A DNA stretch of 7,002 bases from Candidatus Binatota bacterium. GTDB lineage: Bacteria > Desulfobacterota > Binatia > Bin18. The translations under genes were made by a program, and so were the position numbers. The notes beneath the pieces were generated by a model. That model worked only from the letters and a program-made list of their open reading frames with translations. It did no database searches and was not told the DNA's origin. Shown piece after piece: positions 5,856 to 7,002 of this stretch. How positions within the stretch are numbered: the stretch's first letter is position 1; every line of letters begins with the position of its first letter. The stretch is from positions 1 to 7,002 of the forward strand of contig WTHE01000569.1 in NCBI GenBank assembly GCA_011523315.1. Reading direction: 5' to 3'.

Positions 5856-6246
5856 GAGAGGAGATCACGTGGTCGCGGGCCTGCGCGTCAGGTCCGAGGA
5901 AAGTCCGGACTCCTTGGGGGAGGGTGGCCGCTAACAGCGGCCGGCCGCGAGGCAGGGAAAGTGCCACAGAAAAGAGACCGCTGGAGCGATCCTGGGATCG
6001 TTCTCAGCAAGGGTGAAAAGGTGAGGTAAGAGCTCACCAGGCTCCCGAGAGATTGGGGGCGCTGGGCAAACCCCACCCGGAGCAAGACCAAATAGGAAGG
6101 AGCCCGCTGGCGGGCAGGAGTCACCCCACTCTGTCTTCCGGGTTCGGTCGCTGGAGCAGCACGGCAACGGGCTGCCAAGAGGAATGACCATGGTCCCGGT
6201 GCGTTACACCGGGGAACAGAATCCGGCTTACCGATCTCCTCTCCTT
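5856..6246 (+). ncRNA. rnpB: RNase P RNA, bacterial type A
   Basis: This is the catalytic RNA that removes 5' leaders from pre-tRNAs together with the RnpA protein. The ends are set by helix P1: GAGAGGAGATC (5856-5866) pairs perfectly with GATCTCCTCTC (6233-6243), and the exact 3' end is uncertain by a few bases. Conserved elements appear in order. They are GAGGAAAGTCCGGACTCC (5896-5913), AGGGTG (5921-5926), CCACAGAAAAGAGACCGC (about 5964-5981), a P12-type hairpin GGTGAGGTAAGAGCTCACC (about 6020-6038), CACCCGGAGCAAGACCAAAT (about 6074-6093), the GGTTCGG and GGAATGACC regions, and ACAGAATCCGGCTTA (about 6216-6230). The 3' half follows the E. coli-like type A layout. No clear promoter precedes it and no T-tract terminator follows, so it may be processed from a longer transcript begun upstream of the zinc-ribbon gene. 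Confidence 0.97.
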
Positions 6247-6264
6247 CCCATCTCCCAGAGTGCC

Positions 6265-6272
6265 AGGAAAAG
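6265..6272 (+). promoter_or_regulatory. Ribosome binding site of the AMIN-domain gene
   Basis: AGGAAAAG lies six bases before the ATG at 6279 and supports that start. The site is only about 20 bases beyond the 3' end of rnpB. Confidence 0.55.
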
Positions 6273-6278
6273 AACCCC

Positions 6279-7002
6279 ATGCCAGACCACAGCGTCCGCC
6301 CAACCCGTGCTTTGCCCCGTCTCCTGTGCCTGTTGATGTGTGCGCTGTGTCTGGACCGACAAGCGGGTCTCCAGGCGGCTGAAAGCGCGGTCGTTGAGAC
6401 CGTATCGGCCACGGCCGGGCAGGTCTCTATCGTGCTGTCCGCCCCGGTAAGCTTTCGGCAGGCGAGTCTCGAGGCCGACCCGAGCCATCAGCGGCCATAC
6501 CGTTGCTATGTGGACATTGCTCCGGCCCGACTGGGTGAGCGTGTCCTGTCAAGTCTGGACATCCGGCGGGGGGTGGTCCAGCGCGTTCGGGCCGCCCAGT
6601 TCCGTCCGGATACCGCCCGGGTGGTACTCGACCTGGTTGACGAGGGCGCGTGCCAGGTCCGTGCCCTGACCAAGCCACACCGGCTCGTTGTGCGGGTTGA
6701 GAAAACCGCGTCTGTGGTGTTGCCCATCCGGCTGGCGGCCGTTGCCGAGGCGTCGCTCTCCGCTGCCCCGCCGTTTCACACCGTGAGCGCGTCCGACTCG
6801 CAGCCCGGCGTGACGGTCTCGTCCGGCTCGCCGGTCGCGCCACCCGCTCCACCGGCCACGCCAGAGCCTGCGGCCACGCCACCACCCACCCTGGAGCCCG
6901 CCGCCCCAGAGCCAGACCTCGTGCCACAGGCTGCTGCGGAGCCTCAGCAAGGCCCGTCCATTCCCCTGGACGAAGCTTACCGTTTAGCCGTACAGAATGA
7001 GG
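6279..7002 (+). CDS. Exported AMIN-domain protein, N-terminal part (3' end outside window)
   Basis: The frame from the ATG at 6279 stays open to the window edge, giving 241 codons with no stop. The first 35 residues look like a Sec signal peptide: basic R7, R10 and R14, then a hydrophobic LLCLLMCALCL, with likely cleavage near LQAAES (about 31-36). Residues about 45-142 resemble an AMIN domain, with YVDIAPA, VRAAQF and TARVVLDL followed by HRLVVRVEKT. AMIN domains bind peptidoglycan or target periplasmic proteins such as AmiC amidases and PilQ secretins. A long Pro/Ala/Glu linker follows (about 185-225). The last visible residues, IPLDEAYRLAVQNE, do not resemble the start of an amidase domain. 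They could begin an outer-membrane-efflux-type or TPR-type helical domain, but this is a guess. The gene begins about 33 bp after rnpB and may share its transcript. Confidence 0.8.
   Translation, partial: MPDHSVRPTRALPRLLCLLMCALCLDRQAGLQAAESAVVETVSATAGQVSIVLSAPVSFRQASLEADPSHQRPYRCYVDIAPARLGERVLSSLDIRRGVVQRVRAAQFRPDTARVVLDLVDEGACQVRALTKPHRLVVRVEKTASVVLPIRLAAVAEASLSAAPPFHTVSASDSQPGVTVSSGSPVAPPAPPATPEPAATPPPTLEPAAPEPDLVPQAAAEPQQGPSIPLDEAYRLAVQNE

Noticed and set aside
5888..6412. A 174-codon open frame on the - strand across rnpB
   Set aside because: Most of it is antisense to the highly conserved RNase P RNA, so its codons are dictated by RNA structure. It shows no domain.
6427..6950. Overlapping open frames on the - strand opposite the AMIN gene
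   Set aside because: They are Arg/Gly/Trp-rich and antisense to a frame with a signal peptide, AMIN motifs and a good ribosome site.
1..7002. CRISPR arrays, insertion sequences, phage genes, toxin-antitoxin pairs or a new defence system
   Set aside because: No spaced direct repeats, transposase or integrase motifs, terminal inverted repeats or small toxin-like gene pairs were seen. All substantial regions are explained by housekeeping genes.

Overview
The window is GC-rich bacterial chromosome made of housekeeping genes packed with very short gaps. The organism cannot be named from this sequence. The type A-like RNase P RNA and the presence of bS21 point away from Firmicutes and Actinobacteria. 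The order rpsU, dnaG, CAU-tRNA, zinc-ribbon coiled-coil gene, rnpB resembles arrangements I associate with deltaproteobacterial-type or uncultured GC-rich lineages, but that placement is low confidence.

Left part (1-2670): the 3' end of an ABC1/AarF/UbiB-type atypical kinase gene runs rightward off the left edge. It converges, with only six bases between stop codons, on a leftward gene for a CLC-type chloride channel or transporter. The CLC protein carries two CBS domains and a C-terminal RCK_C/TrkA_C-like domain.

Middle part (2671-4866): a good sigma70-type promoter drives rpsU (ribosomal protein bS21). It is followed by a strong intrinsic hairpin terminator and then dnaG (DNA primase). This is the first two-thirds of the classical macromolecular-synthesis operon rpsU-dnaG-rpoD, but no rpoD follows dnaG here.

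Right part (4867-7002): where rpoD might be expected there is a single tRNA with a CAU anticodon, flanked by a perfect 10-bp leader/trailer inverted repeat. Next come a TTG-started coiled-coil C4 zinc-ribbon protein, the RNase P RNA gene (rnpB) starting 16 nt after that gene's stop codon, and the 5' part of an exported AMIN-domain protein that runs off the right edge. The rightward genes serve translation and replication: a ribosomal protein, primase, a tRNA and the RNA subunit of the enzyme that trims tRNA leaders.

I found no mobile element, CRISPR array, phage gene or clearly new system. The most interesting points are the missing rpoD, the pairing of the tRNA leader with its trailer, the loss of the internal proton glutamate in the CLC protein, and the unresolved C-terminus of the AMIN protein. 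No gene-free stretch exceeds 300 bases.
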